DNA from: an uncultured Enterobacterales bacterium
GTDB taxonomy: Bacteria > Pseudomonadota > Gammaproteobacteria > Enterobacterales > Enterobacteriaceae
DNA length: 64,000 nucleotides
Direction of reading: 5' to 3'
NCBI GenBank assembly: GCA_946478305.1
Contig: CAMLBO010000003.1
Coordinates: 52,092-116,091 of the forward strand
Shown here: positions 9,613-20,231 of the stretch, piece by piece
Layout: each line of letters starts with the position of its first letter
Position numbering within the stretch: the stretch's first letter is position 1
Notes under the pieces: generated by a model
Seen by the model: only the letters and a program-made list of their open reading frames with translations
The model's database searches: none
Told to the model about the DNA's origin: nothing
Made by a program: the position numbers and the translations under genes

Positions 9613-10302
9613 ATGTCCCCGGATTTCGACTGGAATACTATTGATACTGTGCTACTGGATATGGATGGCACCTTGCTGGACCTGGCTTTCGACAGCCAGT
9701 TCTGGCTACAGGATGTGCCGCTGGCGCTGAGCCAGCAACGCGCCATCGACGTTGAAGAAGCGCGCCAATATATTCATGCTGAATATCTTGCTGTCCAGCA
9801 CACCATGAACTGGTATTGCTTCGATTACTGGTGCGAGAAGCTTGATATGGATATCTATCAGATGACCACTGATATCGGCGCGAATGCCCGCCTGCGCGAT
9901 GACACTTTGCCGTTTTTACAGCAACTGCGTGCGAGTGGCCGGGAAACTATTTTGCTGACCAATGCCCATCCGCACAGCCTGGCAGTGAAGTGCCAGCACA
10001 CCGGTTTGGACCAGCACCTTGATTTATTGCTTTCCACCCACACATTTGGTTATCCAAAGGAAGATCAGCGGTTGTGGGAAGCAGTTCAACAACAAACCGG
10101 CTTTGACCCGCAGCGCACCCTGTTTGTCGATGACGGTGAGCCCATCCTCAATGCGGCAAAAACCTTTGGTATCCGCTATTGTCTGGGTATAGAAAACCCG
10201 GATTCCACCCTGGCGGATAAGTCTTTTGCCGCGCATCCGTCCATTAATGATTACCGCAGCCTGCTACCTTTGATTCATCCGCTGGCTGGCAGGGTCGCTT
10301 AA
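9613..10302 (+). CDS. yrfG: YrfG, GMP/IMP nucleotidase of the HAD family
   Basis: HAD-superfamily phosphatase; E. coli YrfG dephosphorylates GMP and IMP. I chose the ATG at 9613, which has a TATGGAG site seven bases upstream and aligns with the E. coli N-terminus; an upstream extension of the frame (from 9583) looks non-coding. The 229-residue protein shows HAD motif I as LLDMDGT (D16, D18), motif II near ILLTNAHPH, the conserved FGYPKEDQRLW lysine region and motif IV as LFVDDGE. It lies 25 bases before hslR in the same direction, as in E. coli, and is probably co-transcribed with hslR and hslO. Confidence 0.92.
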   Translation: MSPDFDWNTIDTVLLDMDGTLLDLAFDSQFWLQDVPLALSQQRAIDVEEARQYIHAEYLAVQHTMNWYCFDYWCEKLDMDIYQMTTDIGANARLRDDTLPFLQQLRASGRETILLTNAHPHSLAVKCQHTGLDQHLDLLLSTHTFGYPKEDQRLWEAVQQQTGFDPQRTLFVDDGEPILNAAKTFGIRYCLGIENPDSTLADKSFAAHPSINDYRSLLPLIHPLAGRVA

Positions 10303-10327
10303 TCCTCACTTGATCCGGGAGAGAGGC

Positions 10328-10732
10328 ATGAAGGATAAAACGTCAGAAGAGGACAACGCAGTTCGCCTCGACAAATGGTTATGGGCGGCGCGTTTTTACA
10401 AAACCCGTGCACTGGCACGGGAGATGGTTGACGGTGGCAAAGTGCATTACAACGGTCAGCGCAGTAAACCCAGCAAGCTGATGGAAATGAATGCCGAAAT
10501 CACCCTGCGTCAGGGAAATGACGAAAGAACGGTCATGGTGCTGGGTTTAACCACCCAGCGTCGCACTGCGGAAGAAGCACAAAAGCTCTATCAGGAAACC
10601 GAGGCGAGCGTCGCCAAGCGGGAGAAAGTGGCCCTGGCACGTAAAATGAATGCCATGCCTCATCCGGACCGCCGTCCGGATAAAAAGGAACGCCGCGACC
10701 TGATCAAATTTAAAAATGGCGATAACGAATAA
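10328..10732 (+). CDS. hslR: Hsp15, ribosome-associated heat shock protein
   Basis: HslR/Hsp15 binds 50S subunits that carry a stuck nascent chain with peptidyl-tRNA and helps recycle them. The start is placed at the ATG at 10328 (MKDKTSEED...), after a GGGAGAGAGG purine run. The 134-residue length matches the E. coli protein (133). The S4 RNA-binding domain fills the N-terminal half (VRLDKWLWAARFYKTRALA and GGKVHYNGQRSKPS). The C-terminus is strongly basic (HPDRRPDKKERRDL). It lies between yrfG and hslO in one transcription direction, the usual heat-shock arrangement. Confidence 0.95.
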   Translation: MKDKTSEEDNAVRLDKWLWAARFYKTRALAREMVDGGKVHYNGQRSKPSKLMEMNAEITLRQGNDERTVMVLGLTTQRRTAEEAQKLYQETEASVAKREKVALARKMNAMPHPDRRPDKKERRDLIKFKNGDNE

Positions 10733-10763
10733 CCCTTCGCTTCGTCGGTAACAGAGAGAATCT

Positions 10764-11648
10764 ATGTCTAATCACGACCAACTACACCGTTATCTGTTCA
10801 ATCACCACGCCGTGCGTGGTGAACTGGTTTCGCTCAGCGAGACGTTCCAGCAGATTGTCGCAGGCCATGACTATCCTGCCGAAGTCCGTACTCTGCTCGG
10901 CGAGATGCTGGTGGCCACCAGCCTGCTGACAGCAACGCTGAAATTCGATGGCGATATCACCGTTCAGCTACAGGGCGATGGCCCACTGAAGCTGGCGGTG
11001 ATTAACGGCAATAACCTGCAGGAAATGCGCGGTGTCGCGCGTTTACAGGGCGAAATTGCCCCCGACAGCACGCTCAGAGAGATGATCGGTAACGGCTACA
11101 TGGTGATCACCATTGCGCCAAAAGAAGGCGAGCGTTATCAGGGCGTGGTAGGGCTGGAAGGCGAAACGCTGGCAGAGTGCCTGGAAAACTATTTCATGCA
11201 ATCAGAGCAGTTACCTACCCGCATTTTCATCCGTACCGGTCTGTCAGAAGGCAAACCGGCGGCAGGTGGATTACTGTTGCAGGTACTCCCGGCGCAGGAA
11301 ACCGATCCGGAAGAGTTCAACCATCTTGCTCAGTTGACCTACACCATCAAAGCTGATGAGTTGTTCAGCCTGCCAGCCAACGAAGTGCTTTACCGTCTGT
11401 ACCATCAGGAAGAAGTGACGCTGTATGAACCGCAGGATGTCTGCTTCCGCTGCACCTGCTCGCGTGAGCGTTGTGCAGATGCCCTGATGACCTTGCCAGG
11501 TGAAGAAGTGCTCGAAATGCTTGAAGAGGATGGCAAAATCGAAATGCATTGCGATTACTGTGGCAGCGATTATGTCTTTGATGCCATGGACATGGCGACG
11601 CTGAAAGCCAGTGGCAGCCTGCCGAAGAGTGACGGCTCTGTCCACTAA
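10764..11648 (+). CDS. hslO: Hsp33, redox-activated chaperone
   Basis: Hsp33 is a cytoplasmic holdase that switches on under oxidative stress when its zinc is lost and its cysteines form disulfides. The 294-residue product has the normal length. The C-terminal redox switch is intact: CXC within FRCTCSRE, and a later CDYCG supplying the other two zinc ligands. One further Cys (in DVCFRC) lies just before the switch. It follows hslR by 31 bases. A perfect 25-base palindrome lies just after the stop, without a T-run. Confidence 0.96.
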   Translation: MSNHDQLHRYLFNHHAVRGELVSLSETFQQIVAGHDYPAEVRTLLGEMLVATSLLTATLKFDGDITVQLQGDGPLKLAVINGNNLQEMRGVARLQGEIAPDSTLREMIGNGYMVITIAPKEGERYQGVVGLEGETLAECLENYFMQSEQLPTRIFIRTGLSEGKPAAGGLLLQVLPAQETDPEEFNHLAQLTYTIKADELFSLPANEVLYRLYHQEEVTLYEPQDVCFRCTCSRERCADALMTLPGEEVLEMLEEDGKIEMHCDYCGSDYVFDAMDMATLKASGSLPKSDGSVH

Positions 11649-11670
11649 GCACCATTAACGCCTCTTCATA

Positions 11671-11695
11671 CGGAGCAATGTCTGACATTGCTCCG
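11671..11695. repeat. Perfect 25-base palindrome downstream of hslO
   Basis: Two 12-base arms (CGGAGCAATGTC at 11671-11682 and its exact complement at 11684-11695) around one central T, 23 bases after the hslO stop. It would form a very stable hairpin but is followed by GGCTTC rather than a T-run, so it could be a weak terminator, an mRNA 3'-end stabiliser or a protein site. Confidence 0.7.
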
Positions 11696-11891
11696 GCTTC
11701 ATTGCAGCCAATTCCCTCCGTTACACCATTCCCGTGCACTGTCTCGCATAATCACTAAAAATCCCGTCACTGATGCCATTCTTTGATAGCAATCGCGGAT
11801 AAAACGCCATAAAACCCTACAATTACAGTCAATTTACGCATGGCGGCTGACGGGCCGTTCAGGTTTGACCATTCGATTGAGGAGCAGGGAT

Positions 11892-13511
11892 ATGCCAACA
11901 CGCCATCTCACCAAAGAAACACTGGCCACCTACGGTATCAACGACAGCACGGATATCATCTATAACCCGGATTACGACTTACTTTTTAAAGAGGAGACGG
12001 CACCGGGTCTTGAAGGTTTTGAGCGCGGTCAGATCACTGAACTGGGCGCCGTCAATGTGGATACCGGTATTTTCACCGGCCGTTCACCGAAAGATAAATA
12101 CATCGTGCGCGATGATACGACTCGCGATACGGTCTGGTGGGCCGATCAGGGCAAGGGGAAGAATGACAACCATCCGCTGACGCAGGAAGTATGGAACGCG
12201 TTGAAATCCCTAGTGACTCAGCAGCTTTCGGGTAAACGCCTGTTTATCATCGACGCCTTTTGTGGGGCAAACCCCGATTCACGTCTGAAGGTTCGCTTCA
12301 TTACCGAAGTGGCTTGGCAGGCGCACTTTGTCAAAAACATGTTTATTCGTCCGACTGAGGCTGAACTGGAAAACTTCCAGCCCGATTTTATCGTGATGAA
12401 CGGCGCGAAATGCACCAATCCCAACTGGCAGCAGCAGGGGCTGAACTCCGAAAACTTTGTAGCCTTCAATCTGACGGAGCGTATTCAGCTGATTGGCGGC
12501 ACCTGGTACGGCGGCGAGATGAAGAAAGGGATGTTCTCAGTAATGAATTACCTGTTACCGCTGAAAGGTATTGCTTCGATGCACTGCTCTGCCAACGTCG
12601 GCGAAAAGGGGGATGTGGCCATTTTCTTCGGCCTGTCCGGGACCGGTAAAACCACGCTCTCAACGGATCCGAAACGCAAACTGATTGGCGATGACGAACA
12701 CGGCTGGGACGACGACGGCGTATTCAACTTCGAAGGAGGTTGCTACGCGAAAACCATTAAGCTGAGCAAAGAGGCTGAACCGGACATCTACGGGGCGATT
12801 ACCCGCGATGCCCTGCTGGAAAACGTTGTGGTTAGCGCTGACGGTAAAATTGATTTCGACGACAATTCCAAAACAGAAAATACCCGCGTCTCCTACCCGA
12901 TTTACCACATTCATAACATCGTCAAACCGGTGTCCAAAGCTGGCCATGCAACCAAAGTGATCTTCCTGACGGCCGATGCTTTTGGCGTTCTGCCGCCCGT
13001 ATCACGTCTCACCGCCGACCAGACCCAATACCATTTCCTCTCTGGCTTCACGGCTAAGCTGGCAGGTACTGAGCGCGGCGTAACAGAACCTACGCCAACC
13101 TTCTCTGCCTGCTTTGGTGCCGCCTTCCTGACGTTACACCCGACCCAATACGCCGCGGTGCTGGTGAAGCGTATGCAGGCCGCTGGCGCGAAAGCTTACT
13201 TAGTTAACACCGGCTGGAATGGTACCGGGAAGCGTATCTCTATTCAGAATACCCGCGCCATCATCGACGCCATCCTTAATGGAACTATCGACGAGACAGA
13301 AACCTTTACCCTTCCGGTATTCAACCTCGCGGTCCCCACCGAATTACCCGGCGTAGATACGCACATTCTCGACCCACGCAATACTTATGCCAGCCGCGAG
13401 CAATGGGAAGAGAAAGCTCATGATCTTGCGCAGCGGTTTGTGACGAATTTTGATAAATATACCGATACGGAGGCGGGGGCTCGGTTGGTTGCGGCAGGGC
13501 CGAAGCTTTAG
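11892..13511 (+). CDS. pckA: Phosphoenolpyruvate carboxykinase (ATP)
   Basis: Catalyses ATP-dependent decarboxylation of oxaloacetate to PEP, the first step of gluconeogenesis. I use the ATG at 11892 ([10 protein letters not shown]...), with GGAG and CAGGGA upstream, giving 539 residues against 540 in E. coli; the frame could extend to 11865 but that part has no family support. Visible motifs are GRSPKDKY, the Cys/His-rich [12 protein letters not shown], the P-loop GLSGTGKTT (about 248-256), the metal-binding [19 protein letters not shown] region, and the closing VAAGPKL typical of the enterobacterial enzyme. No ordinary strong terminator follows: the stop runs straight into the unusual inverted-repeat interval before envZ. 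The gene is normally under catabolite control; I did not identify the sites. Confidence 0.97.
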   Translation: MPTRHLTKETLATYGINDSTDIIYNPDYDLLFKEETAPGLEGFERGQITELGAVNVDTGIFTGRSPKDKYIVRDDTTRDTVWWADQGKGKNDNHPLTQEVWNALKSLVTQQLSGKRLFIIDAFCGANPDSRLKVRFITEVAWQAHFVKNMFIRPTEAELENFQPDFIVMNGAKCTNPNWQQQGLNSENFVAFNLTERIQLIGGTWYGGEMKKGMFSVMNYLLPLKGIASMHCSANVGEKGDVAIFFGLSGTGKTTLSTDPKRKLIGDDEHGWDDDGVFNFEGGCYAKTIKLSKEAEPDIYGAITRDALLENVVVSADGKIDFDDNSKTENTRVSYPIYHIHNIVKPVSKAGHATKVIFLTADAFGVLPPVSRLTADQTQYHFLSGFTAKLAGTERGVTEPTPTFSACFGAAFLTLHPTQYAAVLVKRMQAAGAKAYLVNTGWNGTGKRISIQNTRAIIDAILNGTIDETETFTLPVFNLAVPTELPGVDTHILDPRNTYASREQWEEKAHDLAQRFVTNFDKYTDTEAGARLVAAGPKL

Positions 13512-13538
13512 CTTTAAAAAGCTTGAGGAAACTTTTTT

Positions 13539-13577
13539 AAATTCAAGGTCAAAACCGTGGACTCGCCGCCCACACCG
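13539..13577. repeat. Left outer terminal inverted repeat (partial third module)
   Basis: Begins AAATTCAAGGTC and ends GCCCACACCG. Both blocks recur as reverse complements at 14137-14148 and 14117-14126. The spacing differs by a few bases (an extra AAAACC), so it looks like a truncated copy of the start of the module. Confidence 0.65.
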
Positions 13578-13609
13578 GCGGGTTGCGGGTTGCGGGTTGC
13601 GGGTTGCGG
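13578..13609. repeat. Tandem 7-mer repeat GCGGGTT
   Basis: Four perfect copies of GCGGGTT plus a partial fifth (GCGG), just inside the left terminal repeat. Such a microsatellite is likely to vary in copy number by slippage. Confidence 0.9.
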
Positions 13610-13623
13610 CCGGGCTCGCTTTT

Positions 13624-13858
13624 TTAAGACCTTGGGCTGCCGCCCAAACCCACCTTAAGGCCCGCAGTCGCTCGGGCCTTAAGAATCCGAGCGTTTTTAA
13701 CTGCGCGCTATCGCTGAATCGGGATGGCCGTGTTCCAGTCACCGCTGTGATAGCCGCAAAATACCGCCGCGTTGCGGTCCCCTCCGTTCGGGTTACAATC
13801 CACGCAAAAGAACGCGCGGTTTTCCACCTCTCCTCCGGCGGCATTTTTGAATGCGGCC
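13624..13858 (+). repeat. Module copy A (reads rightward)
   Basis: In order on the plus strand: hairpin 1 (13632-13647, TTGGGC/GCCCAA), hairpin 2 with an 11-bp stem and loop CAGTCGCT (13654-13683), an overlapping terminator-like hairpin ending in T5 (13669-13698), then ATGGCCGTGTT at 13724 with two in-frame stops soon after (TGATAG), a GATAGCCG block, and CATTTTTGAATGCGGCC at 13842-13858. Each block has a counterpart in copy B on the other strand, in the same order. Confidence 0.7.
13654..13698 (+). promoter_or_regulatory. Attenuator-like overlapping hairpins in copy A
   Basis: Stem arms CTTAAGGCCCG (13654-13664) and CGGGCCTTAAG (13673-13683) enclose the loop CAGTCGCT. The loop plus the start of the right arm (CGCTCGG, 13669-13675) can instead pair with CCGAGCG (13687-13693), which is followed by TTTTT: a 7-bp terminator-like hairpin. 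The two structures exclude each other. No promoter was identified upstream, so activity is unproven. Confidence 0.6.
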
Positions 13859-13915
13859 ACAACATTTTAAAAGCCAGCCCCATGCAGGTTTTGATTTTGA
13901 ATTTAAAAAAGCCCC

Positions 13916-14148
13916 GGCCGTATTCAAAATGTCACCGGCAAGTCGGTGGAGAGACAACGGCCTTATCGTTGGCTCGAACCCGCAGCCGGGAATCGCGAAG
14001 CGATGACATTTTACGGCTATCCCTGTGGCACCTGAAACACGGCCATTGTGACCAGCGCAGCTGCGGTTTTAAAAAAGCTCGGAGTCCAGAGGGCCGAGCG
14101 ACTGCGGCCCTCTGGTCGGTGTGGGCCGACGCCCACGACCTTGAATTT
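13916..14148 (-). repeat. Module copy B (reads leftward)
   Basis: The same series of blocks as copy A but on the minus strand: AAATTCAAGGTC, hairpin 1 (GTGGGC/GCCCAC, 14121-14136), hairpin 2 (14086-14115, same 8-base loop), a terminator-like hairpin with T6, ATGGCCGTGTT starting at 14046, a GATAGCCG block, and CATTTTGAATACGGCC ending at 13916. Read from the ATG it gives a MAVFQVPQG peptide and then stops. The arms differ in many bases, so the duplication is old or the copies have recombined with relatives. Confidence 0.7.
14071..14115 (-). promoter_or_regulatory. Attenuator-like overlapping hairpins in copy B
   Basis: On the minus strand, stem arms CCAGAGGGCCG and CGGCCCTCTGG (14105-14115 and 14086-14096) enclose CAGTCGCT, the same loop as in copy A. 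The outer stem bases differ from copy A but remain fully paired. GCTCGG from the loop and right arm (14094-14099) can pair instead with CCGAGC (14077-14082), followed by T6 (14071-14076). Same mutually exclusive layout as copy A. Confidence 0.6.
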
Positions 14149-14170
14149 GAATTTGAATTTGAATTTGAAT
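14141..14170. repeat. Tandem 6-mer repeat TTGAAT
   Basis: Five perfect copies, overlapping the right-hand AAATTCAAGGTC block (as complement). It is the counterpart of the GCGGGTT repeat at the left end. Confidence 0.9.
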
Positions 14171-14216
14171 TGGTATTAAAGATTTAAGCGAGGTAAAAGG
14201 GGCGCCGCCCCTTAAA

Positions 14217-16294
<2,078 letters not shown>

Positions 16295-16578
16295 TTTTTA
16301 TTACTCCCAAAGGCATTAATACCCAAGCCCGTATTGTTAGAAAAATGTGCTAAAACAGACAGCGATTAATGGTATACATTCTAGTCGAAATTGTTACAAA
16401 GCTTATGCTTTCCCTAATTTATCAACAATTTTCGACCAGTAAAGTCTATCTCAGCCTTAATATTGCGCTTCCCTGCACTTTACCTCTTTACGACGAAATC
16501 GCGTTAGTCATGTTGTAGCTTCCACCAGGTTGTGGAAAGATCGCACAATAACGAACAGGCTTACTCTGTGAAAAAAAC

Positions 16579-17067
16579 ATGAAAACCAAACTCATTACTC
16601 GCGAAGGTTATAACAAGCTCAAGCAAGAACTGGATTTCCTCTGGCGCGAAGAGCGGCCGGAAGTGACCAAAAAAGTCACCTGGGCGGCCAGCCTCGGCGA
16701 CCGCAGTGAGAATGCTGATTACCAGTACAACAAGAAACGCCTGCGCGAAATTGACCGCCGCATCCGCTATCTGACCAAATGCATGGAAGAACTGCGCATT
16801 GTGGATCACTCACCACAGCAGGATGGTAAAGTCTTCTTTGGTGCCTGGGTGGAAGTCGAAAATGACGACGGTGACATCAAACGTTTTCGCATTGTCGGTT
16901 ATGACGAAATCTTTGGCCGCAAAGATTACATCTCCATTGACGCCCCAATGGCGCGCGCACTGCTGAAAAAAGAAGTCGGCGACAGCGCCGTGGTACAGAC
17001 CCCCGTGGGCGATGCGATGTGGTACGTCAATGAAATCCATTACGGTGATGAAAGCCCGAATCAGTAA
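16579..17067 (+). CDS. greB: GreB, transcript cleavage factor
   Basis: Enters the secondary channel of RNA polymerase and stimulates cleavage of backtracked RNA. The product has 162 residues (E. coli 158). The N-terminal coiled coil carries the acidic tip within ASLGDRSENADYQYNKKRLREIDRR (D and E in LGDRSENAD). The C-terminal globular domain spans about 80-155. The ATG lies close to a GTGAAAAAAAC stretch, a modest ribosome binding site. It is divergent from ompR and followed by yhgF after 124 bases, as in E. coli. Confidence 0.96.
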   Translation: MKTKLITREGYNKLKQELDFLWREERPEVTKKVTWAASLGDRSENADYQYNKKRLREIDRRIRYLTKCMEELRIVDHSPQQDGKVFFGAWVEVENDDGDIKRFRIVGYDEIFGRKDYISIDAPMARALLKKEVGDSAVVQTPVGDAMWYVNEIHYGDESPNQ

Positions 17068-17091
17068 ACCGTTCATAACTCTCAAAACGCC

Positions 17092-17125
17092 GGTCAGAAA
17101 GGCCAGACCACTGGTATTTCTGACC
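17092..17125. repeat. Long interrupted hairpin between greB and yhgF
   Basis: GGTCAGAAA (17092-17100) pairs with TTTCTGACC (17117-17125), and inside it CCAG (17103-17106) pairs with CTGG (17111-17114). It is a strong stem of 9+4 bp but is followed by TTCAAAACG, so at best a weak terminator for greB. Confidence 0.6.
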
Positions 17126-17191
17126 TTCAAAACGTATAACTGTCCCCCTGCTTTTATGTCTCTTAACTAAAGAAAAACAGATACCAGACCT

Positions 17192-19537
17192 ATGAATGAT
17201 CAACTGAGCCGCATTATCGCAACTGAATTGCAGGTTCGCCCGGAACAAGTCGCTTCCGTGGTGCGCTTGCTGGATGAAGGTAATACCGTGCCGTTTATTG
17301 CACGGTATCGTAAGGAAGTCACCGGTGGGTTGGATGATACCCAACTGCGTCAGTTGGACACCCGTCTGAGTTATCTGCGTGAGCTGGAAGATCGCCGCCA
17401 GACTATCCTCAAATCTATCGAGGATCAGGGCAAACTGAGCGACGAACTGGCCAACGCCATTACCGCCACGCTGAGTAAAACCGAGCTGGAAGATCTATAC
17501 CTGCCGTATAAACCCAAGCGCCGTACCCGCGGGCAAATTGCCATCGAAGCCGGCCTGAAACCGCTGGCCGATCTGCTGTGGAATGAACCGCAACATGACC
17601 CAGACACTACCGCCGCTAAATTCGTTGATGCCGAAAAAGGCGTAGCCGATACCAAAGCCGCCCTCGACGGTGCACGCTATATTCTGATGGAGCGTTTCGC
17701 TGAAGACGCTGCCCTGCTGGCAAAAGTTCGTGATTATCTGTGGAAGAATGCCCATCTCGTCTCACGCGTAGTGGACGGCAAGGAGCAGGAAGGCGCGAAA
17801 TTCAGTGACTATTTCGACCACCACGAACCCATCGCCAAAGTGCCGTCACACCGCGCACTGGCAATGTTTCGTGGCCGCAACGAAGGCGTATTGCAACTGT
17901 CGCTGAACGCTGACCCGCAACAAGAAGAAACACCGAAAGAGAGCTACGCCGAGCAGCTGATCATCGACCATCTGGGCCTGCGTTTAAACAACGCGCCCGC
18001 TGACGTCTGGCGTCGTGCAGTAGTGAACTGGACCTGGCGCATCAAAGTATTGCTGCACCTCGAAACTGAACTGATGAGCACCATTCGCGAGCGCGCCGAA
18101 GATGAAGCCATCAACGTGTTCGCCCGCAACATGCACGATCTGCTAATGGCCGCTCCGGCGGGCATGCGCGCCACCATGGGTCTCGATCCGGGCCTGCGCA
18201 CCGGTGTAAAAGTTGCCGTGGTGGATAACACCGGCAAACTGGTGGGTATTGATACGGTTTATCCACATACCGGTCAGGCAGCCAAAGCCGCCCAGCAGGT
18301 TGCGGCGCTGTGTATCAAACACAACGTCGAGCTGGTGGCGATCGGTAACGGCACGGCGTCACGTGAAACTGAGCGCTTCTTCCTTGACCTGCAAAAACAG
18401 TTCCCGGAAGTGAAAGCGCAAAAAGTGATCGTCAGCGAAGCCGGGGCGTCGGTCTATTCGGCGTCCGAACTGGCAGCGCTGGAATTCCCGGATCTCGATG
18501 TGTCGATCCGCGGTGCGGTGTCTATTGCTCGCCGCCTGCAGGATCCGCTGGCTGAACTGGTGAAAATTGATCCAAAATCTATCGGTGTCGGCCAGTACCA
18601 GCATGACGTCAGCCAAACCCAGCTAGCGAAGAAACTCGATACCGTGGTGGAAGACTGCGTCAACGCCGTCGGCGTTGATCTCAACACTGCGTCGGTGCCG
18701 CTGCTGGCCCGTGTAGCTGGGCTGACCCGCATAATGGCGCAGAATATCGTTAACTGGCGCGATGAAAACGGCCAGTTCCGCAACCGCGAACAGCTGCTCA
18801 ACGTCAGCCGTCTGGGTCCGAAAGCCTTCGAGCAGTGTGCAGGCTTCCTGCGTATCAACCACGGCGATAACCCACTCGATGCCTCAACGGTGCATCCGGA
18901 AACCTATCCGGTGGTCGAACGTATTCTGGCGGCGACTAACCTCGCGCTGAAAGAATTAATGGGCGATTCCAATGCGCTGCGCAGCCTGAAGGCCAGCGAG
19001 TTCACCGACGAACGCTTCGGTATGCCAACCGTCACTGACATCATCAAAGAGCTGGAAAAACCAGGGCACGATCCGCGTCCAGAGTTCAAAACTGCCACCT
19101 TTGCCGACGGCGTCGAGACCATGAACGACCTGATGCCGGGCATGATCCTCGAAGGCTCGGTCACTAACGTCACTAACTTTGGCGCGTTCGTGGATATTGG
19201 CGTGCATCAGGATGGCCTGGTACATATCTCCTCTCTGGCGAATAAATTCGTCGAGGATCCGCACACCGTGGTAAAAGCAGGCGATATCGTCAAAGTCAAA
19301 GTGATGGAAGTCGATCTGCAACGCAAGCGTATCGCCCTGACCATGCGTCTGGATGAGCAACCGGGTGAAGCACCAGCACGGCGCAACAGCGGTTCCGCCG
19401 CACCCGCGTCAGCGAATGGCCGTGACCAGCAAAAACGCGGCGCGCCGAATAAACCCGCTGCTCGTCCGTCATCAAACAATACGGGTAACAGCGCCATGAT
19501 GGATGCCCTGGCCGCGGCCATGGGTAAAAAGCACTAA
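17192..19537 (+). CDS. yhgF: YhgF, Tex-family RNA-binding protein
   Basis: Tex-like protein associated with transcription and RNA in bacteria; its precise job in enterics is not settled. The 781 residues show the Tex order. The N-terminal helical domain ([19 protein letters not shown]) comes first, then the YqgF/RNase H-like domain ([17 protein letters not shown], about 328-345), helix-hairpin-helix repeats (about 500-560) and an S1 domain near 650-720 ([18 protein letters not shown]). The low-complexity Ala/Asn-rich tail has a basic end. It is followed by a strong terminator. Same neighbours as E. coli. Confidence 0.95.
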   Translation: MNDQLSRIIATELQVRPEQVASVVRLLDEGNTVPFIARYRKEVTGGLDDTQLRQLDTRLSYLRELEDRRQTILKSIEDQGKLSDELANAITATLSKTELEDLYLPYKPKRRTRGQIAIEAGLKPLADLLWNEPQHDPDTTAAKFVDAEKGVADTKAALDGARYILMERFAEDAALLAKVRDYLWKNAHLVSRVVDGKEQEGAKFSDYFDHHEPIAKVPSHRALAMFRGRNEGVLQLSLNADPQQEETPKESYAEQLIIDHLGLRLNNAPADVWRRAVVNWTWRIKVLLHLETELMSTIRERAEDEAINVFARNMHDLLMAAPAGMRATMGLDPGLRTGVKVAVVDNTGKLVGIDTVYPHTGQAAKAAQQVAALCIKHNVELVAIGNGTASRETERFFLDLQKQFPEVKAQKVIVSEAGASVYSASELAALEFPDLDVSIRGAVSIARRLQDPLAELVKIDPKSIGVGQYQHDVSQTQLAKKLDTVVEDCVNAVGVDLNTASVPLLARVAGLTRIMAQNIVNWRDENGQFRNREQLLNVSRLGPKAFEQCAGFLRINHGDNPLDASTVHPETYPVVERILAATNLALKELMGDSNALRSLKASEFTDERFGMPTVTDIIKELEKPGHDPRPEFKTATFADGVETMNDLMPGMILEGSVTNVTNFGAFVDIGVHQDGLVHISSLANKFVEDPHTVVKAGDIVKVKVMEVDLQRKRIALTMRLDEQPGEAPARRNSGSAAPASANGRDQQKRGAPNKPAARPSSNNTGNSAMMDALAAAMGKKH

Positions 19538-19562
19538 ATGCTACCTGTTCATTTTTAAGCCG

Positions 19563-19591
19563 AAGCCGCTGAATTTCAGCGGCTTTTTTTA
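19563..19591 (+). terminator. yhgF terminator
   Basis: Ten-base stem AAGCCGCTGA (19563-19572) and TCAGCGGCTT (19576-19585) with a 3-base loop, then a run of T. A classic Rho-independent terminator, 25 bases after the yhgF stop. Confidence 0.9.
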
Positions 19592-19753
19592 TGGTTTTTT
19601 AAAGCCCAATTTGCTGAATGATAACTAATCACGTAATCACTGCGATAAATCAATAAAACGGCAAGGTTAGCGGCATAGGATATGCTGCGTGATATAGGCT
19701 GTCGCAAAGGGATTCTGAAGAGGATTTCTTTTTTAATGGCTCACTTGATAACT

Positions 19754-19772
19754 GATTATGATAATTATTCTC
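19754..19772. promoter_or_regulatory. Fur box-like site upstream of feoA
   Basis: GATTATGATAATTATTCTC matches the classical 19-base Fur consensus at 16 of 19 positions by eye. It lies about 165 bases before the feoA start in the 400-base yhgF-feoA gap. The rest of that gap is AT-rich with no gene. In E. coli feo is repressed by Fe-Fur and activated by FNR. Confidence 0.65.
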
Positions 19773-19937
19773 GTTTTTACTTCTCTGAATATTTAGCTTA
19801 ATCTCAAAGGAATGAGCGCTTTCAGCGCCCGCTCAATCACACAACATTTCGCAGTGACCAGTGGAAATCCGGGCAAGGAAGTGCGTCGCATTAAACAACT
19901 GCCGCCCCATAAACGCCTGAACGCTTCGCGAGGAACT

Positions 19938-20165
19938 ATGCAACTTATCTCTCAACGTGCTTATAAAATCATCGGTTTCTCTGCTGAGATAAGCCCGGCA
20001 TACCGACAGAAACTGCTGTCACTGGGTATGCTCCCCGGCTCACTGTTTAATATCATCCGCGTAGCGCCGATGGGCGATCCGGTGCAAATCGAAACCCGCC
20101 GCACCAGTCTGGTTGTGCGCAAAAAAGACCTCGACCTGTTGAAGCTTGAAATCCAGGCTTGTTAA
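19938..20165 (+). CDS. feoA: FeoA, ferrous iron transport accessory protein
   Basis: Small cytoplasmic SH3-like protein needed for FeoB-dependent Fe(II) uptake. I place the start at the ATG at 19938 ([10 protein letters not shown]...), which has a GAGGAAC site and gives 75 residues, exactly the family length; upstream in-frame ATG or TTG codons would add a basic, non-homologous stretch. Conserved segments are [19 protein letters not shown] and [19 protein letters not shown]. First gene of feoABC, with 66 bases to feoB. Confidence 0.96.
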   Translation: MQLISQRAYKIIGFSAEISPAYRQKLLSLGMLPGSLFNIIRVAPMGDPVQIETRRTSLVVRKKDLDLLKLEIQAC

Positions 20166-20231
20166 TTTTTTTGAGTGCGGGCGACGCTTTTACCCGCACC
20201 CCTCTCTTTTATGTCCATGCAGATATCACCT

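Larger units (their letters stand above)
13512..14216. other. Structured non-coding interval between pckA and envZ
   Basis: A 705-base gap between two convergent genes, with base composition and repeat content unlike the rest of the window. It contains two inverted copies of a module of about 234 bases (13624-13858 and 13916-14148), a further partial copy at the left end (13539-13577), two short tandem repeats (GCGGGTT x4.6 and TTGAAT x5) and several strong hairpins. The outermost ends match each other in inverted orientation (AAATTCAAGGTC at 13539-13550 with its complement at 14137-14148; GCCCACACCG at 13568-13577 with its complement at 14117-14126). This resembles a non-autonomous mobile element or a decayed satellite-phage control region. 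Long open frames cross it on both strands but show no protein signature that I trust. Confidence 0.7.

Noticed and set aside
13344..13883. A 179-codon minus-strand frame over the pckA 3' end and module copy A
   Set aside because: It is an antisense reading of pckA and of the repeat. Its Arg/Ala-rich composition follows from the DNA repeats; there is no evidence for a protein.
13578..14170. Tandem repeats as a possible CRISPR array
   Set aside because: The repeats are 6-7 bases with no spacers, and no cas gene lies in the window.
13450..14187. A 245-codon open frame on the plus strand through the pckA-envZ gap
   Set aside because: It begins inside pckA in another frame, is made partly of tandem repeats (EFEFEF from TTGAAT) and of inverted-repeat arms, has no credible ribosome binding site and no recognised domain.
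17092..17127. greB terminator
   Set aside because: The hairpin is strong but is not followed by a T-run; kept only as a repeat.
19744..19760. FNR site before feoA
   Set aside because: TTGATAACTGATTA has a good left half but the right half does not match ATCAA; too weak to list.
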